NCBI GenBank assembly: GCA_013140465.1
Contig: JABFST010000054.1
Location: 1 to 24,103 of the forward strand
Direction: 5' to 3'
Source: Methylococcaceae bacterium
Lineage (GTDB): Bacteria; Pseudomonadota; Gammaproteobacteria; Methylococcales; Methylomonadaceae
Length of the DNA stretch: 24,103 bases
In this document: in pieces, positions 1 through 8,136 of the stretch
Layout of the letters: each line of letters begins with the position of its first letter
Numbering within the stretch: the first letter of the stretch is position 1
Translations under genes and position numbers: made by a program
The notes under the pieces: model-generated
Database searches by the model: none
The model's input: only the letters and a program-made list of their open reading frames with translations
What the model was told of the DNA's origin: nothing

Positions 1-64
1 GTCTAATAATTATACAAGTTAAATAACAGCCATGTCACTTCTCATTGCTAGGCAAAAGTGGGGT

Positions 65-88
65 CGCCGTGACATTGATGTCACGGCG
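65..88 (-). terminator. Likely terminator after argG
   Basis: An 11-bp perfect inverted repeat (65-75 with 78-88, stem CGCCGTGACAT) lies 17 bases past the argG stop codon. On the minus strand it is followed by ACCCCACTTTTG, so the U-tract is short. It is probably the end of the argG transcript, though a weak intrinsic terminator. Confidence 0.45.
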
Positions 89-104
89 GCCTATGCCTTA
101 ACGC

Positions 105-1319
105 TTAAGGTTTTTGCTTGGCAGCGGCAATGCGCATTCTGAGGGCGTTCAGCTTAATAAAGCCTTCCGCATCTTTTTGGTTATAAGCGCCGCCATCATC
201 TTCAAAGGTGGCGATGCTTTCGTCAAACAAGCTGTCTGTTGCCGATGATCTGCCGACGACAATGACATTGCCCTTATACAATTTAAGGCGCACTTTACCG
301 TTGACAGATACTTGCGAGGCATCAATCATGGTTTGTAACAGCTTGCGTTCAGGGCTCCACCAATAGCCGTTATAAATCATCGACGCATAACGCGGCATCA
401 ACTCATCTTTTAAATGCGCCACTTCACGGTCTAGGGTCAACGATTCAATCGCCCGGTGGGCTTTAAGCATCACCGTACCCGCTGGGGTTTCGTAGCAGCC
501 ACGCGATTTCATACCGACATATCGGTTTTCCACCAAGTCCAAACGGCCTATGCCATTCGCACCCGCCAATTTGTTTAGGCGTTCGAGTACCGTAGCAGGT
601 GAGCAAGGTTCGTCATTAATCGCGACAATATCACCGTGCTGGTAAGTCAGTTCTATATAAGTGGCTTGGTCGGGTGCAGATTCGGGCGAAACCGTCCAAC
701 GCCACATGGCTTCTTCGGGTTCATGCCAAGGGTCTTCTAAAATGCGGCCTTCATAAGAAATGTGCAGCAAGTTGGCATCCATAGAATAAGGCGAAGATTT
801 GCCTTGCTTCATTTCCACGGCTATGCCGTGTTTTTCGGCATACGCCAACAAGGTTTGCCGTGACGTCAAATCCCATTCGCGCCAAGGGGCAATCACATGA
901 ATGTCAGGGCGCAACGCATACGCACCCAATTCAAAGCGCACTTGGTCGTTGCCTTTGCCGGTGGCGCCGTGGGAAATAGCGGTCGCGCCAGTTTCGTTGG
1001 CAATTTCAATCAGACGTTTAGCGATCAGCGGACGGGCAATGGATGTACCCAGCAAATATTCGCCTTCATAAACCGTGTTGGCACGGAACATAGGAAACAC
1101 GAAATCACGCGCAAACTCTTCGCGCAAATCTTCGATATAAATGTCTTTAATGCCCGCAGCTTGGGCTTTGGCACGTGCGGGTTCAACCTCTTCACCTTGC
1201 CCCAAATCGGCGGTAAAAGTGACGACTTCACAGTCATACACATCTTGCAGCCATTTTAAAATAACAGACGTGTCTAACCCGCCTGAATAAGCCAATACTA
1301 CTTTATCTATTTTTGCCAT
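105..1319 (-). CDS. argG: Argininosuccinate synthase
   Basis: Joins citrulline and aspartate with ATP to make argininosuccinate, the penultimate step of arginine synthesis, in the cytosol. The 404-residue product has the usual length of the short bacterial class. The PP-loop ATP site SGGLDTS is at residues 12-18, and the family signature [14 protein letters not shown] is at 117-130. The family motif [10 protein letters not shown] is at about 92-101. The start is the first ATG, just before the SGGLDTS region, with AGG about 8 bases upstream. The gene stands alone: amtB lies upstream on the same strand but is separated by a 384-bp gap containing a hairpin repeat. A TATAAT box lies about 35 bases before the start codon. 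No arginine operator was identified. The identification is secure. Confidence 0.97.
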   Translation of the reverse strand: MAKIDKVVLAYSGGLDTSVILKWLQDVYDCEVVTFTADLGQGEEVEPARAKAQAAGIKDIYIEDLREEFARDFVFPMFRANTVYEGEYLLGTSIARPLIAKRLIEIANETGATAISHGATGKGNDQVRFELGAYALRPDIHVIAPWREWDLTSRQTLLAYAEKHGIAVEMKQGKSSPYSMDANLLHISYEGRILEDPWHEPEEAMWRWTVSPESAPDQATYIELTYQHGDIVAINDEPCSPATVLERLNKLAGANGIGRLDLVENRYVGMKSRGCYETPAGTVMLKAHRAIESLTLDREVAHLKDELMPRYASMIYNGYWWSPERKLLQTMIDASQVSVNGKVRLKLYKGNVIVVGRSSATDSLFDESIATFEDDGGAYNQKDAEGFIKLNALRMRIAAAKQKP

Positions 1320-1352
1320 AACGCCTACGGAGTGTGAGTTAAAAATGGGCAG

Positions 1353-1358
1353 ATTATA
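1353..1358 (-). promoter_or_regulatory. Candidate -10 box of argG
   Basis: A perfect TATAAT on the minus strand lies 34 bases upstream of the argG ATG. No good -35 hexamer sits 16-18 bases further upstream, so this would be a weak or activator-assisted sigma-70 promoter. Confidence 0.4.
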
Positions 1359-1583
1359 CCCGAATTGCCTTGGCGGATGTGTGTTGGATTCAATCTTGGC
1401 GGGATGAGGAGGCGGGTTGCTGGCAAATCTTGGCAGCGGTGGCGGTTTTTGCTGGCGTTAAAACGGCTTTGTTTTGGCTTGTAAGGTATTAGCCTATTAA
1501 ACCTTTGCGGCGTTTCCTTGAAAATCAGGGACGGTAGCAAGTAGCTGAGTAAGGTGGAAGACTGTAGTGGTTTCGCTGATAGC

Positions 1584-1674
1584 GACTGTGAAAATCCCTA
1601 TGTTTTAAACCATTGATTGTAAGGTGTGTGGGAGGGGCTTTAGCCTTGTTTGCGAAGCTAAAGCCTCTCCCACA
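1584..1674. repeat. REP/BIME-like hairpin
   Basis: An 18-bp inverted repeat with one mismatch (1627-1644 with 1657-1674, TGTGGGAGRGGCTTTAGC) surrounds a 12-base loop. Each arm contains the small palindrome GGCTTTAGCC or GGCTAAAGCC and starts with GTGG, as RAYT-type REP sequences do. The box GACTGTGAAAAT at 1584-1595 recurs at the ends of the elements at 4868 and 19253. The same hairpin core recurs at 19327-19350. There is no U-tract, so it is not a classical terminator. Confidence 0.75.
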
Positions 1675-1703
1675 TGAATGCTTACTTAATGGGATGGCTG
1701 ATG

Positions 1704-3095
1704 TTAATCGTGGTAAGCCACTTCGCCGTGTTCGTTGATGTCCAGACCCTCACGTTCAACGTCTTCGTCTACCCGCAAGCCGATGACGGCATCGACGAGT
1801 TTATAGGCGCAAAATGACACGATACCCGACCAAACCACGGTGATGATGACGCCGAAACATTGGTTAAACAACTGGGTGGCTATGCTGTATTCGCCAAAGC
1901 CGTTGGCGACATAATCATACACGCCTGTGCCGCCTAAGGCTGGGGATGCGACAAACGCAGTCCCTATTGAGCCTAAGATGCCACTGATGCCGTGTACGCC
2001 AAAGACATCTAAAGAGTCATCATAACCCAAGGCATTTTTTAACGAGGTGACGGCCCAAAAACACACCGCACCCGCGACCAAACCTAAGACTATCGCCCCC
2101 ATAGGTCCAGACCAGCCACAGGCGGGCGTGATGGCAACCAAGCCTGAAACCGCTCCCGATGCCGCACCTAACATGCTAGGTGTGCCGCGCATAAACCACT
2201 CTACGCTCATCCACGCCATCGTCGCGGCAGCCGATGCTAGCAAGGTGTTCGCAAACACGAGGCCAGCAGCACCATTGGCTTCTAAATTAGAACCCACGTT
2301 AAAGCCAAACCAACCCACCCATAATAAGGCTGCGCCCATCATTGTCATTGGCACGTTGTGCGGGGCCATCGATTCGCGCCCAAAGCCCAAGCGTTTGCCT
2401 ACCATTAAACACCCTACTAGACCCGCGATGCCCGCATTGATGTGTACGACCGTACCGCCCGCAAAATCGAGCGCACCTTTTTGAAAAATTAAGCCCGCCG
2501 TTTCGGTGGCAGCGGTTGCCGCCGCCGTGTCGGTATAGGCGTCTGGGCCAGCCCAGTACCACACCATGTGCGCGATGGGCAGATAAGAAAAGGTAAACCA
2601 TAAGAAGATAAACATCAGCACGGCAGAAAATTTTATTCTTTCGGCAAATGCACCGACAATCAAGGCGGGGGTGATGCCCGCGAAAGTCAGTTGGAACATA
2701 ATGTAAATATATTCTGGGATGTACACACCTTTGCTGAAAGTAGCCACGACCGAATCTGGGGTCACGCCGCTCAGGAAGGCTTTGCTAAAGCCGCCGAATA
2801 AGCTGTTGCCTTCGGTAAAGGCGATGCTGTAGCCATAAGTGGCCCATAACAGGGCGACCAAGCAGAAGATGATAAATATTTGCATCAGCACGGAGAGCAT
2901 ATTTTTTGCCCTTACCATACCTGCATAAAACAGGGCCAAGCCGGGTACCGTCATCAGGACGACCAAGACTGTAGCGACTATCATCCAACTGGTGTCGCCT
3001 TTGTCGGGCAAGGTGGATGCGGTTTCTTGTGCGTGTGTTGCGCATGAATAAAATAACGCTATCAGTGCTGCTATGCGTTTGCTGGATGTTGTCAT
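1704..3095 (-). CDS. amtB: Ammonium transporter, Amt family
   Basis: Inner-membrane channel conducting ammonium/ammonia for nitrogen assimilation. The 463-residue product has a signal peptide (residues 1-22, probable cleavage THA/QE) and the usual run of about 11 membrane segments. Both pore-lining twin histidines are visible: FAGGTVVH (His218) and FGVHG (His368). The family stretches GMVRAKN (~59-65), AFAERIKFS and WFGFNVGS are also present. I start at 3095 and not at an upstream in-frame ATG (3206) for three reasons: AAGGAA sits 8 bases before this ATG, the signal peptide then falls at the N-terminus, and the longer version would cover the candidate promoter. No glnK gene is adjacent, although the two are often linked; a PII partner must be encoded elsewhere. 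Confidence 0.95.
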   Translation of the reverse strand: MTTSSKRIAALIALFYSCATHAQETASTLPDKGDTSWMIVATVLVVLMTVPGLALFYAGMVRAKNMLSVLMQIFIIFCLVALLWATYGYSIAFTEGNSLFGGFSKAFLSGVTPDSVVATFSKGVYIPEYIYIMFQLTFAGITPALIVGAFAERIKFSAVLMFIFLWFTFSYLPIAHMVWYWAGPDAYTDTAAATAATETAGLIFQKGALDFAGGTVVHINAGIAGLVGCLMVGKRLGFGRESMAPHNVPMTMMGAALLWVGWFGFNVGSNLEANGAAGLVFANTLLASAAATMAWMSVEWFMRGTPSMLGAASGAVSGLVAITPACGWSGPMGAIVLGLVAGAVCFWAVTSLKNALGYDDSLDVFGVHGISGILGSIGTAFVASPALGGTGVYDYVANGFGEYSIATQLFNQCFGVIITVVWSGIVSFCAYKLVDAVIGLRVDEDVEREGLDINEHGEVAYHD

Positions 3096-3166
3096 AGTGG
3101 TTTCCTTGCTTGGGCGGGTGTGTATGCTGAGGTTTGGGAAGACCCACGCCTTACATTGGTGAACAA

Positions 3167-3181
3167 GCGCTTCTTGTGCCA
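3167..3181 (-). promoter_or_regulatory. Candidate sigma-54 promoter of amtB
   Basis: On the minus strand TGGCAC-AAGAA-GCGC has the required GG and GC pairs 10 bases apart. The -24 half is perfect, while the -12 half has GCGC where TTGC is usual. It predicts a leader of about 60 bases to the ATG at 3095. A TGCACC half-site resembling an NtrC site begins at 3234, about 55 bases further upstream, but its second half is poor. NtrC/sigma-54 control of amtB is well known in other proteobacteria. Confidence 0.45.
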
Positions 3182-3306
3182 GCACGGTGATTATAGGCGT
3201 TAGCAAGGCTAGGCTTTTATGCGTAGGATTTTTTGCACCAATTTATGTCGGCATGTGTGAACTAATACACTTTTTTATTGCAAGTTTTTATGCTCATGGG
3301 TATAAA

Positions 3307-3330
3307 ACTGGCGTGCAGCGGCTTTAGACC
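3307..3330 (+). repeat. Dispersed CGGCTTTAG repeat, copy A
   Basis: CTGGCGTGCAGCGGCTTTAG here resembles stretches at 19537-19563 (plus) and 21589-21615 (minus). The shared core is TGCARCGGCTTTAG. This is the most diverged of the three copies. Confidence 0.4.
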
Positions 3331-3409
3331 TTGCTAGGTAGTCTATGCAAACGAGGGTGTGGGCAAAGGGCATACCCGTTACAGTGCTGTAGGTGCACAA
3401 TTACGCACA

Positions 3410-3431
3410 GTGCGGATAAATCCGTATCTAC
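3410..3431 (-). repeat. GTAG-headed REP-like hairpin
   Basis: Read on the minus strand it begins GTAG, followed by the hairpin CGGAT-TT-ATCCG (stem 3413-3417 with 3420-3424). The stem is short; the call rests on the match to the layout of other GTAG/GTGG hairpins in the window. Confidence 0.4.
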
Positions 3432-3604
3432 ACCACGCCGAATAACCCATTAACTGAGTGGCTTATGCTCGACGCTAACACGGTTGCGCAGTTATTAATC
3501 CGTTTTTTACTAAGAATAACGCAAGGTTTCATTTGGTTATAAGCATTCCGCTAGCGTGACTGTCTAAGGTATAGCAAGTGGCCTAAGCTGGTATTGCCCT
3601 GTGT

Positions 3605-3620
3605 TGGCACAATCAATGCT
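3605..3620 (+). promoter_or_regulatory. Candidate sigma-54 promoter
   Basis: TGGCAC-AATCA-ATGCT matches the sigma-54 -24/-12 consensus (TGGCAC-N5-TTGCT) at all but one of the fixed positions, with GG and GC exactly 10 bases apart. Transcription would start near 3632, about 44 bases before the ATG at 3676. This implies activation by an unidentified enhancer-binding protein. Confidence 0.6.
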
Positions 3621-3675
3621 TAACTAAAAGTATGTTTTAGATATTTATTGACTCTTAGTAATAAGCGGGCTTGTT

Positions 3676-4839
3676 ATGTCATTAGTTACAGCAGGTAGTT
3701 TTAATCCGGCGTTCCATTTTTTGGGTTTGATCCAAAAAGCCATAGCCGATGGTGTCAGCCGCCACTGTGTCCACGTCGGTGGCCCCGATATTTACATCGT
3801 ACCCAAGGAGCAGCTTTATTATTGCGCTGATCCGTCTATAGACGCGTTGCAGGGTTTATGCCTAGCTGCGCCGTTTGATGTGCGCGTGGAATTAGTGCCC
3901 GATTGGCAACCGAATAAGCCCAAAGATTTAAAAGCCGGGCGCATGTTGATTTCCTATAAAAAAATGGCGGAACAACCGACCTTAATTGCCAAGCCACTGG
4001 CAGCCTTGCTGTGGTATGCGGCTTATGTCGCCTCGAACGGGCGATTATTGCAAGGACAAAGTGCGCAAACATCCGTGCGCTTGCGTTCGTCGCCTAATTT
4101 TTCTTATTGTTTCCATAACGGTCACGATATTGTGTTGGCGGCGTTTATGCTTGAACACAGCGCAGAGTTAACTGCCGTTGCCGAAAAAACGGGCGTACCT
4201 TTGCCGCAGGTCTATGACTTTTTTAATGCCAGTGTGGTGTTGGGGCTGGTTGAGGCCGAACCTAGCCTAAACTTTGATCCAGCCAATTATTTGCTGAGCG
4301 TAATAGATATGGCTAAGGCCGATGGACAGGTCAGGCGCTGTGCGCTGGCGGGTGTTGCGCCATTGTATATAGTGCCGTCTGAGGGTTGTTTTTATAGCGA
4401 AGCTGATGTGGCGGGCATAGCCAAATACTGTACCGCGCCGTTTTCGGACATGGAGGTGGGGCCTTTAGATGAGACCGAGCAAGAAGAAGTTGTGCAGGTG
4501 GGCCGGATGGTGGTGCGCCGAAAAACCAGTGCTGCCGCTTTGCCTAAAGTGCCACCACGTCCGTTGTCTGGGTTGCTGTTTAGGGCGGCTTTGTATGCCT
4601 CGCAAGGCCGCTTGATGACGGGCTATGCCTTAGATACGCCTGTGCGCCTTAAGGATTGGCCCGATAAGGCGATGCTGAAAGAATCTGCCGCCATTAAAGA
4701 AGAACGTTATTTTTTCCCGATTTCGGCCTATATGACCAGCAATACCGCCACGCTTGCCGATATAGCCGCCGCCCTGCATTTGTCCTTGCCGGAAGTCATT
4801 AACTTCCACAATGCCTGTGTTATTGCGGGCTTGTTGTAA
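3676..4839 (+). CDS. Unrecognised tandem-duplicated-domain protein
   Basis: I do not recognise this 387-residue protein. It consists of two copies of one domain, residues 9-192 and 200-387. Aligning residues 9-50 with 200-241 gives 18 identities in 42 positions, including the shared core YIVPxE. Further matching pairs are APF (65-67/254-256), GRM (88-90/276-278), KPLAALL/RPLSGLL (106/295), SxGRL (120-124/309-313) and a C-terminal stretch PLPQVYDFFNASVVLGLV/SLPEVINFHNACVIAGLL. The last part has the look of a small helical, possibly winged-helix, unit (inference). There is no signal peptide or membrane segment, so it is probably cytosolic. The start is preceded by only a weak ribosome site. A sigma-54-like promoter lies 55 bases upstream. 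It converges on pilU, which hints at, but does not show, a pilus or motility role. Confidence 0.8.
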   Translation: MSLVTAGSFNPAFHFLGLIQKAIADGVSRHCVHVGGPDIYIVPKEQLYYCADPSIDALQGLCLAAPFDVRVELVPDWQPNKPKDLKAGRMLISYKKMAEQPTLIAKPLAALLWYAAYVASNGRLLQGQSAQTSVRLRSSPNFSYCFHNGHDIVLAAFMLEHSAELTAVAEKTGVPLPQVYDFFNASVVLGLVEAEPSLNFDPANYLLSVIDMAKADGQVRRCALAGVAPLYIVPSEGCFYSEADVAGIAKYCTAPFSDMEVGPLDETEQEEVVQVGRMVVRRKTSAAALPKVPPRPLSGLLFRAALYASQGRLMTGYALDTPVRLKDWPDKAMLKESAAIKEERYFFPISAYMTSNTATLADIAAALHLSLPEVINFHNACVIAGLL

Positions 4840-4867
4840 GCGCGGGTAACGTCTCATGAGTGGTAGG

Positions 4868-5016
4868 CTATAGAGACTGTGAAAGAATTACTGTAAGCTT
4901 GCTCATTGGAGTGAAAAAACATGTGTTTTCACTCCAGTCTCTACTTAAAACAAAGGCTTACGAAAATAAAAAACACCTTTTTGTGAGTATTTGGAATACT
5001 TTCACAGTCTCTATAG
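4868..5016. repeat. 149-bp element with 18-bp inverted ends
   Basis: Perfect 18-bp inverted ends (4868-4885 with 4999-5016, CTATAGAGACTGTGAAAG) bound 149 bp without a gene. An inner near-perfect palindrome lies at 4908-4935 (GGAGTGAAAA with TTTTCACTCC). The GAGACTGTGAAA end recurs in the element at 19253-19371. It sits between the convergent ends of the duplicated-domain gene and pilU. This is consistent with a miniature transposable element. No convincing target duplication beyond a TATA on each side is visible. Confidence 0.7.
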
Positions 5017-5050
5017 CGTTAGACCTGCCGCTGGAGAAGTTACAATCCCG

Positions 5051-6184
5051 TCATTTATAAAACAGTTTTTCATTTGTGTCCCTCAGTTCTATGCCTTCGC
5101 TGTTTTCATAGCCTTTTATGTTTTCGGCATTTAGCTTAATCATTAGGCGCACGTCGTTTCTGGAGTCGGCGCAATTGAGCGCGTCTTCGTAGCTGATTTT
5201 ATCGGCTTTGTGCAAATCAAACAGGGCTTGGTCGAAGGTTTGCATGCCTTGTTCGCGCGAATCGCGCATCAATTCTTTCAGCTTGTGGATTTCGCCTTTG
5301 CGGATATAGTCTTTTGCCAGCGGCGTGTTGAGGAAAATTTCCACCGCAGGGTAACGGCCTTTGCCGTCGATGCGTTTGATGAGTTGTTGGGCGACAATAC
5401 CCTTTAAGTTCAACGACAAATCCATCAGCAGCTGACCGTGCATTTTTTCAGGAAAAAAATGCAAAATACGGTCTAAGGCTTGGTTGGCATTGTTGGCGTG
5501 CAGTGTGGACAGGCACAAATGTCCGGTTTCGGCAAAAGTGATGGCATTCTGCATGGTTTCGCGGGTGCGGATTTCGCCGATGAGGATCACATCCGGGGCT
5601 TGGCGCAAGGTGTTTTTTAAGGCGACTTCGTAAGATTCGGTGTCTATGCCCACTTCACGTTGGGTGATGATGCAGCCCATGTGCGGGTGTTGGAACTCGA
5701 TCGGGTCTTCAATGGTGATGATATGCCCTGTGCTGTTGAGGTTGCGGTGTTTGATTAAGGCTGCCAGTGAAGTGGATTTGCCTGTGCCTGTCGCACCAAC
5801 AAATAAAACCAGGCCGCGTTTTTCCATAGCCAGCTGATTTAATATAGGCGGCAGGTTGAGAGTATCGGTGTCGGGAATTTCATTTTCAATCCGGCGCAAC
5901 ACCATGCCCGCAGAATCGCGTTGGGTAAAGGCACTGACCCGAAATCGCCCAACGCCTGTAACGCCCAGTGCAAACTGGCATTCTTTGGTGCTTTCAAACT
6001 CTTCCCGTTGCCGTTGGTCCATAATGCTCAGGACAATTTTGAGCGATTGTTCGGCAGTCAATGGTTTTTTTGACACCTCTATCAAGTTGCCATCGACTTT
6101 AATCGTGGGGGCCCTGGCGGCGGTGATGAACAAGTCTGAGGCTTTTTTTTGCACCATCAGCAACAGCAGCGCGTTAAAATCCAT
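5051..6184 (-). CDS. pilU: Type IV pilus retraction ATPase PilU
   Basis: Accessory hexameric ATPase that assists PilT in retracting type IV pili, at the cytoplasmic face of the pilus machine. The 377-residue product shows an N-terminal PAS-like region, Walker A GATGTGKS (130-137), the Asp box TIEDPIEF (157-164), Walker B VILIGE ending at Glu204, and the His box TGHLCLSTLH. The PilU-type replacement of the PilT C-terminal motif and a longer C-terminal tail distinguish it from its neighbour. The start is 9 bases past the pilT stop; AAGGGG overlaps that stop and serves as the ribosome site, so the two are almost certainly cotranscribed and perhaps translationally coupled. Confidence 0.93.
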   Translation of the reverse strand: MDFNALLLLMVQKKASDLFITAARAPTIKVDGNLIEVSKKPLTAEQSLKIVLSIMDQRQREEFESTKECQFALGVTGVGRFRVSAFTQRDSAGMVLRRIENEIPDTDTLNLPPILNQLAMEKRGLVLFVGATGTGKSTSLAALIKHRNLNSTGHIITIEDPIEFQHPHMGCIITQREVGIDTESYEVALKNTLRQAPDVILIGEIRTRETMQNAITFAETGHLCLSTLHANNANQALDRILHFFPEKMHGQLLMDLSLNLKGIVAQQLIKRIDGKGRYPAVEIFLNTPLAKDYIRKGEIHKLKELMRDSREQGMQTFDQALFDLHKADKISYEDALNCADSRNDVRLMIKLNAENIKGYENSEGIELRDTNEKLFYK

Positions 6185-6193
6185 ACCAACCCC

Positions 6194-7231
6194 TTAACGG
6201 AACATGTCTTTATTGACGGCTTTGGACATCGCCATTTTAGGCGTGATTAAGCCCCTATCCACCAATTCTTTTAAATTTTGGTCCAGCGTCTGCATCCCGT
6301 CGCGCCGTCCGGTTTGGATCGCGGAATACATTTGCGCCACTTTGGCTTCGCGGATCAGGTTTTTGATTGCGGAAGTGCCGACCATAATCTCATGCGCGGC
6401 AACGCGCCCACCGCCGATTTTTTTGAGTAGGGTTTGCGAGATCACGGCTTGCAGCGATTCGGACAACATGGAGCGGATCATGTCTTTTTCGGCGGCAGGG
6501 AACACGTCGATGATACGGTCTATAGTTTTGGCAGCGGACGTGGTGTGCAAAGTGCCAAACACTAAATGCCCAGTTTCGGCGGCAGTTAAGGCCAGGCGGA
6601 TGGTTTCCAAGTCGCGCATTTCGCCCACCATAATCACATCAGGATCTTCCCGCAAGGCCGAGCGCAGGGCTTCGTTAAAACCGTGGGTGTCGCGGTGGAC
6701 TTCACGTTGGTTAATCAGGCATTTTTGGCTGATATGCACGAATTCGATAGGGTCTTCAACGGTCAGGATATGCGCATATTCGTTGCAGTTGATATGGTTG
6801 AGCATTGCCGCCAAGGTGGTGGATTTGCCCGATCCGGTCGGGCCTGTGACTAATATCAGCCCGCGTGGCTTGCGGGTGATTTCTTCAAAAAACTTAGGGG
6901 CGTTTAAGGTTTCTAAAGACAGCACTTTGGACGGAATCGTCCGAAACACGCCAGCCGCACCGCGCTCTTGGTTGAACGCATTGACCCGAAATCGCGCCAC
7001 GCCGGGCAGGTCAAACGAAAAGTCGGTTTCCAAAAACTCTTCATAATCGCGGCGTTGTTTGTCGTTCATGATGTCATAAATGAGCGAATGCACGGCTTTG
7101 TGATCCAGCTCAGGGATGTTGATGCGCCTTATGTCGCCATCGACGCGGATCATAGGCGGCAATCCGGCGGACAAGTGCAGGTCGGAGGCGTTGTTTTTTA
7201 CTGAAAAAGCAAGTAATTCGGCAATGTCCAT
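6194..7231 (-). CDS. pilT: Type IV pilus retraction ATPase PilT
   Basis: Main motor for pilus retraction and twitching motility. The 345-residue length matches the family. Walker A GPTGSGKS is at 130-137, the Asp box TVEDPIEF at 157-164, Walker B VIMVGE with catalytic Glu204, the His box TGHLVFGTLHT, and the PilT signature AIQTGRRDGMQTLD near residue 290, which corresponds to the conserved AIRNLIRE-region/C-terminal motif set of PilT. It is first in a pilT-pilU pair and divergent from yggS, an arrangement seen in pseudomonads and relatives. GAGA lies 8 bases before the ATG. No strong promoter was found in the upstream region, which also contains a REP-like hairpin. Confidence 0.96.
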   Translation of the reverse strand: MDIAELLAFSVKNNASDLHLSAGLPPMIRVDGDIRRINIPELDHKAVHSLIYDIMNDKQRRDYEEFLETDFSFDLPGVARFRVNAFNQERGAAGVFRTIPSKVLSLETLNAPKFFEEITRKPRGLILVTGPTGSGKSTTLAAMLNHINCNEYAHILTVEDPIEFVHISQKCLINQREVHRDTHGFNEALRSALREDPDVIMVGEMRDLETIRLALTAAETGHLVFGTLHTTSAAKTIDRIIDVFPAAEKDMIRSMLSESLQAVISQTLLKKIGGGRVAAHEIMVGTSAIKNLIREAKVAQMYSAIQTGRRDGMQTLDQNLKELVDRGLITPKMAMSKAVNKDMFR

Positions 7232-7280
7232 AAATATTCTCTGGTAAAGTAGACGGTTAAGCGGCGGCTGTTGCGCCTGT

Positions 7281-7362
7281 GGGCGGCAATGTCGGCAGTA
7301 GGCGGGTAGGTCGGGTTAGCGCCAGTGTAACCCGACCTACTGTGCAGATGCAGTTGCCGCCC
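7281..7362. repeat. GTAG-headed REP-like nested hairpin
   Basis: A 13-bp perfect inverted repeat (7306-7318 with 7328-7340, GTAGGTCGGGTTA) around a 9-base loop is nested inside a 9-bp outer pair (7281-7289 with 7354-7362, GGGCGGCAA). The GTAG head and CTAC tail follow the REP layout. It fills the pilT/yggS divergent gap. Confidence 0.7.
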
Positions 7363-7464
7363 TGTTGAGGATTCCGCAAGAGGCTTATACCATAGCCCAA
7401 CTGCGGGTGTTTTTGAAGCGATACTGTCTAAATAGGCATGTTACCCCATTTATTGTCATACACT

Positions 7465-8136
7465 ATGTTAGCAAACCAATTGCACAAGCTGCTCCAAGAA
7501 ATCCAACAGGCCGAAGTGGCCTATCAACGCCCGCCTGGCTCAGTGCAGTTATTGGCGGTCAGCAAAACCAAATCCACCGCAGAGATCGCTTGGGCCTATC
7601 AGGCCGGACAACGGCATTTTGGCGAAAATTATTGCCAAGAAGCGTTAATAAAACAGCGGGCCTTGGGGGCTTTTGATATTAGCTGGCATTTTATCGGGCC
7701 GATACAATCCAATAAGACTAAGTTGCTGGCGACAAAATTTGCTTGGGTGCATACAGTAGACAGCCTGAAAATCGCCCAGCGGCTCAGTGCGCAACGTCCC
7801 GCTAGCTTGCCGCCGCTGAATATTTGTCTGCAAGTCAATATTAGCGGTGAGGCCAGCAAAGCGGGGATTAGTCTTGATGAGTTGCCGCTGCTGTGTGCGC
7901 AAGTGGCGGGATTGGCAAATCTTAAGTTGCGGGGCGTGATGGCAATACCTAAGCCTGAGGATGATTTTGAGCGGCAACGCTTGCCGTATAAACAGCTGTT
8001 TGCAGCGGTGGCGGCACTGGATAATCCCAGTTTGGATACGTTTTCGTTTGGGATGAGTGGCGATTTACAGGCGGCGATTGCCGAAGGGGCGACGATTGTG
8101 CGTATTGGTACAGCCTTGTTTGGCGCGCGTGGCTAG
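7465..8136 (+). CDS. yggS: PLP homeostasis protein, YggS/PROSC family
   Basis: Binds pyridoxal phosphate and maintains vitamin B6 and amino-acid balance; no enzymatic reaction is established for the family. Single TIM-barrel domain. From this start the PLP lysine is Lys34 in LLAVSKTK, close to its position in the E. coli protein. Other family stretches are HFGENY, WHFIGPIQSNKTK, QVNISGEASKAG, LRGVMAIP and FGMSGDLQAAIAEGATIVRIGTALFG near the C-terminus. An in-frame ATG at 7438 would add 9 residues. Neither has a clear ribosome site; I prefer 7465 by family length (223 residues). The gene converges on the peptidase-like gene, their ends overlapping by 4 bases within an 8-bp inverted repeat (8125-8132 with 8139-8146). 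Confidence 0.92.
   Translation: MLANQLHKLLQEIQQAEVAYQRPPGSVQLLAVSKTKSTAEIAWAYQAGQRHFGENYCQEALIKQRALGAFDISWHFIGPIQSNKTKLLATKFAWVHTVDSLKIAQRLSAQRPASLPPLNICLQVNISGEASKAGISLDELPLLCAQVAGLANLKLRGVMAIPKPEDDFERQRLPYKQLFAAVAALDNPSLDTFSFGMSGDLQAAIAEGATIVRIGTALFGARG

Larger units (their letters stand above)
1320..1703. other. Non-coding gap argG/amtB
   Basis: No convincing gene. The gap holds the argG promoter region and a REP-like hairpin at 1627-1674. A 71-codon minus-strand reading frame (1325-1540) covers the promoter region and has no recognisable features; I do not regard it as a gene. Confidence 0.6.
3096..3675. other. Divergent intergenic region
   Basis: A 580-bp non-coding region between divergent amtB and the duplicated-domain gene. 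It contains outward-facing sigma-54-like promoters at 3167-3181 (minus) and 3605-3620 (plus), a hairpin repeat at 3410-3431 and one copy of a dispersed repeat at 3307-3330. I see no gene in it. Confidence 0.6.

Noticed and set aside
1325..1540. 71-codon minus-strand frame upstream of argG
   Set aside because: It covers the TATAAT promoter box, has no ribosome site and no recognisable composition.
3096..3206. N-terminal extension of amtB from an ATG at 3206
   Set aside because: It lacks a ribosome site, buries the signal peptide and overlaps the candidate sigma-54 promoter; the ATG at 3095 has AAGGAA at the right distance.
6204..7046. 280-codon plus-strand frame across pilT
   Set aside because: A shadow of the pilT coding sequence, which has full family motifs on the other strand.
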